This document shows, piece after piece, positions 61,126 through 64,000 of a DNA stretch of 64,000 nt. This DNA is from Hyphomicrobium sp. (GTDB taxonomy: Bacteria; Pseudomonadota; Alphaproteobacteria; Rhizobiales; Hyphomicrobiaceae). The notes beneath the pieces were generated by a model. It was given only the letters and a program-made list of their open reading frames with translations. It was not told where the DNA came from and made no database searches. The position numbers and the translations under genes were made by a program. The stretch's first letter is position 1. Every line of letters begins with the position of its first letter. The stretch lies in NCBI RefSeq assembly GCF_009026145.1, contig NZ_WBUE01000016.1, forward strand, positions 27,027-91,026. Direction: 5' to 3'.

Positions 61126-62218
61126 AGCTCTGTTTCAGCCAGATTGGTTGTCGAGGCCCGGTGATACCATTTCTACCTTGATGTCGCGACGTGGGTTTCA
61201 CTCCGGACATCTAGCGATGTTGATGGGGAGAGAGCGGCGGTTCGTACATGGGCTGCTGGCGGGTAGCATCGGTATCAATAACGACATTGCTGCCTCGCTC
61301 TCAAAGCATCTCGGGGGGTCAGCAACGTTCTGGAGAACAAGGCAAAGGCAATTCGATTTGGCATTGGATCAGGCGGTAAGCGCGTTGCCACCCGAGAGGG
61401 CTAAAGAGTGGCTGCGCCTCCTTCCTCTGCGAGACATGCTGTCAGCGGGATGGGTTGCCCACGCCAAAGGCCGCGAAGCACTCCGGTCAGCCTTAGCCTA
61501 TTTTGGAGTGTCGGGGCCGGATGACTGGAAGAGCCGCTACACATCGTTCGCCAATGCATTCTCGTACCGCTCATCGCCCACCTATGGGTCTAAACTCGGG
61601 GCGCTCTCGGCTTGGCTACGTCAAGCGGAAATCGAAGCCGAAGGATCGATATGTGTGCCGTGGAGCGCAGATCAATTGAGGGCTAACGTCAACGCAATCC
61701 GACGACTTACCAAGCTAAAGAATCCCGCATCTTTCATCCCAAAGCTAAAGGCACTGTGCGCAGACGCAGGAGTATCCGTGGTCTTCGTCCGTGCGCCGTC
61801 AGGGTGTCGAGCAAGTGGCGCAACTCGGTTCGTTTCAGTAGACAAGGCAGTCATCGTTCTCAGCTTTCGTCACCTCTCTGACGACCACTTCTGGTTCACG
61901 CTCTTCCATGAGATCGGGCACTTACTGCTCCACGGTCGTGACGCGACCTTCATTGATGGCGAGGCCGCTACCAGCTCTGCGAAGGAGAAGGAGGCCAACG
62001 ACTTCTCTTCGAATGTGCTGATCCCCAGCAGTAGCTTAGAAGCCTTTCACTCTCTACGGGGTAATCTGAAAAGCATTGTGCGATTTGCCGTGTCGATCGA
62101 CATTGCTCCAGGTATCGTTGTTGGCCAGATGCAGCACAACCAGCTGCTAGGCCCGGCGCAGATGAATTCGTTGAAGCGAAGGTATAAATGGGATGATATT
62201 CAGGCGGCTCTCGATTAG
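61118..62218 (+). CDS. HigA-like antitoxin fused to an ImmA/IrrE metallopeptidase domain
   Basis: A 366-residue fusion. Residues about 15-75 form a HigA-type helix-turn-helix (DTISTLMSRRGFHSGHLAML, then INNDIAASLSKHLGGSATFW). A helical middle follows, then a C-terminal ImmA/IrrE (COG2856) peptidase domain at about 200-350. The zinc motif HEIGH (264-268, in TLFHEIGHLLLHG) is intact, and KEKEANDFSSNVLIP supplies the third Glu ligand. IrrE-type domains cleave repressors in stress and phage responses. Overlap with the toxin gene implies coupled translation. The peptidase could remove the HTH part or act on another regulator; this is inference. Confidence 0.85.
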   Translation: MTEALFQPDWLSRPGDTISTLMSRRGFHSGHLAMLMGRERRFVHGLLAGSIGINNDIAASLSKHLGGSATFWRTRQRQFDLALDQAVSALPPERAKEWLRLLPLRDMLSAGWVAHAKGREALRSALAYFGVSGPDDWKSRYTSFANAFSYRSSPTYGSKLGALSAWLRQAEIEAEGSICVPWSADQLRANVNAIRRLTKLKNPASFIPKLKALCADAGVSVVFVRAPSGCRASGATRFVSVDKAVIVLSFRHLSDDHFWFTLFHEIGHLLLHGRDATFIDGEAATSSAKEKEANDFSSNVLIPSSSLEAFHSLRGNLKSIVRFAVSIDIAPGIVVGQMQHNQLLGPAQMNSLKRRYKWDDIQAALD

Positions 62219-63132
62219 CCTCTAAAGTGGACGAAGCGTCGTGGACTCTTTTGCCAATTGCACAGTGAATCTTCCATAGCTTGCATGCCGATGTGCAAGA
62301 GGGCATCCAAATCCGTCAGCCACTCTTGGAGTTGTGGAGCGTCAATCGAGGCGTTCACGCGTCCCCCAAACAGGAGGCGCGCTCCCTTAAGCGGGCCGGT
62401 TGCCCCTTTCAGATATGCGGATCCTGGGGAGATCGGTGCAAGCTCAAGGCGCCCGACCACCGCGAGGAAGTCGAACTTACCGAGCCTTCCGAAGCTCGTA
62501 ACGCGCATGGATTTGTAGAGGCGGTCGAAGTTGGAGTGAGGATCGTTTCCACCTTCGATCACACGGGTTATCAGCTGCTGGTGTGATAGCTGCGGTCCTA
62601 CCCATTCGACGTAGCTTTCTACGACTGCGGCCGTCCCCCTCGCCGAATCATCGCGGAGGCTCTCATACTTGCGGTGATTGCTAAAGGCGCCTCCGATGCG
62701 GTTCGCGTTACGGGCAAGCCATCGTCGGAATGATGCCGGATTGGCGCTAACTTCTTCCCAGGTCCAAGTCTTGCGGCCCAGCCCTGAGTACACGTCTCTT
62801 AGGCGCTCCCAACCATGCCGAGCGTGTTTCCCGAAGTGGGTCGCCAAGAACGTCAGCCAAATCGCGTCGTCGAGACTGCCCTGCCTTAAGTGCAGCGTCG
62901 CTGCCATCTCAGGATCAAACATCGAACTATTAGGGTCGGCCCTAGCCGAGTCAATTTGGCGGCCCCTGCGTATGGCCGTGTATTCGAGCCGCCGCAAGCT
63001 CGCCTCCATCTGTAGGGCCAGGGCCTCTCGTGCATCATCCCGGTCGACACCAGGCAGAGGCCGCCGACGCGCCGAATACTCAGCCAATTGTGTCTTCCGG
63101 CGTTCAACTCTGGGCATGCGCTTGGGCCACAC
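62215..63132 (-). CDS. Alpha-glutamyl/putrescinyl thymine pyrophosphorylase-like protein (clade 3)
   Basis: A 305-residue protein whose sequence matches my recollection of the aGPT-Pplase clade 3 family: RRPLPGVDRDDAREALALQM, then LTFLATHFGKHARHGWERLR, and a C-terminal part GARLLFGG followed by CNWQKSPRRFVHFRG. The family is related to DNA glycosylases and was predicted to act in hypermodified thymine synthesis in phage and bacterial genomes. It lies 3 bases after the thymidylate synthase-like gene on the same strand, the pairing expected for base modification. It converges on the HigA-IrrE gene with a 4-base overlap. The enzymatic role is a family prediction. Confidence 0.75.
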   Translation of the reverse strand: MWPKRMPRVERRKTQLAEYSARRRPLPGVDRDDAREALALQMEASLRRLEYTAIRRGRQIDSARADPNSSMFDPEMAATLHLRQGSLDDAIWLTFLATHFGKHARHGWERLRDVYSGLGRKTWTWEEVSANPASFRRWLARNANRIGGAFSNHRKYESLRDDSARGTAAVVESYVEWVGPQLSHQQLITRVIEGGNDPHSNFDRLYKSMRVTSFGRLGKFDFLAVVGRLELAPISPGSAYLKGATGPLKGARLLFGGRVNASIDAPQLQEWLTDLDALLHIGMQAMEDSLCNWQKSPRRFVHFRG

Positions 63133-63135
63133 GTG

Positions 63136-63873
63136 TCACCTCGAACCAAGAGGGAGAATGAATTGAACGGGCGGCTTCACCACGCGAGGCTTCTTCCCCC
63201 GCCGGCTCTCAATGTACGGCCCGTAGGGCTTGAAGGACATCGCTGACTTGATGCTCTGTATTTTCGCGGCATCCCCCGACGCGGCGAACGCTTGTAATAG
63301 CCGGATGAGATCCCCCCAATAAGGGTGGATATCAAAAAACCTGGCGTCGAGATCGAGCCCGTTGCGGACCAACTCTTCCGCTTGAAGGAGCTTTGCGACC
63401 GCTGGCCAAGGATCGCCCGCTGGCATCGGCGGCATCTCGATAGAAGCTTGCACCGCCTCATTGAGATACTGCTGAGCTGCCTCTCGGTTGTTGTCATAGA
63501 GGTGCATGCTTCCCGCGAAGTGTTTGTAAATGCCAATGGCGAGGCCCAACGTGCGCGCGACTAGCTCCTGAATCATTGTGAAGCAGAAGACGTCATGCGG
63601 CAGCCCCTTAAAAGCGTCATTGGACCGCATTGTTACGAGCATGTGCAGCCGCCCTCTGCGGATCATGAATTGCATTGTGGTAGTGCAAGGCACTGCTTTG
63701 CATGCGCCAGATAGGTCCTCGGCGTTGAAGAGCTGAATGACTGCTTGACGTGTGTCGGGACGACTCTTGAGAAGGTCTATGATGGTGCGAAGCTGATCGA
63801 CGGCTCTTTGATTGAAGAGACGGGGGCCGTAACCACCGAGTACCCTTTCCCCGTCCTCTGACTCTTTGACGTA
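63136..63873 (-). pseudogene. Thymidylate synthase-like gene, 5' part removed by an IS element
   Basis: The remaining part (about 245 codons) has the thymidylate synthase core: GGYGPRLF, the catalytic Cys in VPCTTTMQF (about residue 73 of the frame), RSNDAFKGLPHDVFCFTMIQ and SMHLYD. It differs from ThyA in the residues around these motifs and resembles the branch paired with thymine-modifying proteins. About 80-100 N-terminal residues expected for the family are missing. The frame continues into the terminal repeat of an IS3-type element (from 63874) and opens there with GTG 63903, so a shortened protein could still be made. Confidence 0.8.
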
Positions 63874-64000
63874 TGAGCTGCTGCCGGTCTCGTGGACACG
63901 CACCTAAGCTAATCGCATCTGCTCCTCGAACGCCACTGGGCTGACATAGCCCAGCGTCGAATGCCGCCGTCGGGGGTTATAGAACCGCTCGATGTAGTCG
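63874..64000 (-). mobile_element. IS3-family insertion sequence, one end (continues past the window)
   Basis: The terminal part of an IS3-type element. The sequence TGAGCTGCTGCCGGTCTCGT begins at 63874 and is a typical IS3-family terminal inverted repeat starting TG. It is followed by the 3' end of the transposase gene. The other end, the target duplication and the displaced gene part lie outside the window. Confidence 0.8.
63904..64000 (-). CDS. IS3-family transposase OrfB, C-terminal end (partial)
   Basis: The last 32 codons are visible. The sequence YIERFYNPRRRHSTLGYVSP is the near-invariant C-terminus of IS3-family OrfB (DDE integrase-type) transposases, here ending EEQMRLA. The stop is TAG at 63904-63906. 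The gene is cut by the window edge, and the catalytic residues lie outside. Confidence 0.92.
   Translation of the reverse strand, partial: DYIERFYNPRRRHSTLGYVSPVAFEEQMRLA

Noticed and set aside
1..64000. CRISPR arrays and rRNA genes
   Set aside because: I saw no regularly spaced direct repeats of CRISPR type, no cas-like genes and no rRNA sequence in the window.

Overview
The window reads as a chromosomal segment of a GC-rich alphaproteobacterium, most likely of the order Hyphomicrobiales (Rhizobiales). The pointers are a MucR-type regulator, a two-domain cold-shock protein, an NDUFS4-like complex I subunit, an AapJ-like binding protein, and DUF1236, DUF1491, DUF5330, DUF6456 and DUF1214/DUF1254 proteins. 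The genus cannot be fixed from the sequence. Family assignments come from recognised motifs and gene order, not from a database search.

Positions 1-5.6 kb hold assimilatory sulfate reduction: the 3' end of a sulfite reductase gene (cysI-like, plus strand), facing a minus-strand run cysH-cysD-cysN followed by two TauE/SafE-type transporters. CysH carries the cysteine pairs of an APS reductase. From 5.6 to 12 kb come a cold-shock protein, a secreted DUF192 protein, tRNA-Pro(TGG), an NDUFS4-like protein, a deleted kdp locus (short leader ORF joined to the C-terminal half of kdpD, then kdpE) and a CorC/HlyC-type membrane protein. From 12 to 20 kb come an OFA-type MFS transporter, a tyrosine phosphatase, tRNA-Arg(TCT) beside a hydrolase fragment, a GT25 glycosyltransferase, a DUF1236 protein and a sorbosone dehydrogenase-like protein.

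From 20 to 34 kb there is a tautomerase, a divergent TetR/azoreductase pair with two operator-like palindromes, an RND efflux pair without an outer-membrane gene, and an exported molybdenum hydroxylase operon (2Fe-2S subunit, Tat-exported Mo subunit, diheme cytochrome c, XdhC, MocA-like). MetC and an orphan AapJ-like binding protein follow. From 34 to 50 kb come two related secreted repeat proteins (one with a von Willebrand A domain), a nitroreductase, NAD kinase, CutA, peptidoglycan-binding proteins, a membrane protein with a primase-like C-terminal winged helix, oligopeptidase B, mucR, a DnaA-domain-IV-like protein with DUF6456, and SufE.

From about 50 kb the content turns accessory. A DUF1491 gene and a decayed partial copy of it flank a DUF1460 gene. 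Next comes a 1200-residue SIR2-domain protein with intact NAD-site motifs, a candidate anti-phage NADase. After a housekeeping interval (DUF1254/DUF1214 pair, PBP1A) the last 3 kb hold a HigB-like toxin overlapping a HigA-IrrE fusion, and a two-gene operon of a thymidylate synthase homologue with an alpha-glutamyl/putrescinyl-thymine pyrophosphorylase-like protein. The synthase gene has lost its 5' part to an IS3-family element that runs off the right edge.

The strongest candidates for unusual biology are the thymidylate synthase/pyrophosphorylase pair, the large SIR2 protein and the toxin/HigA-peptidase module.
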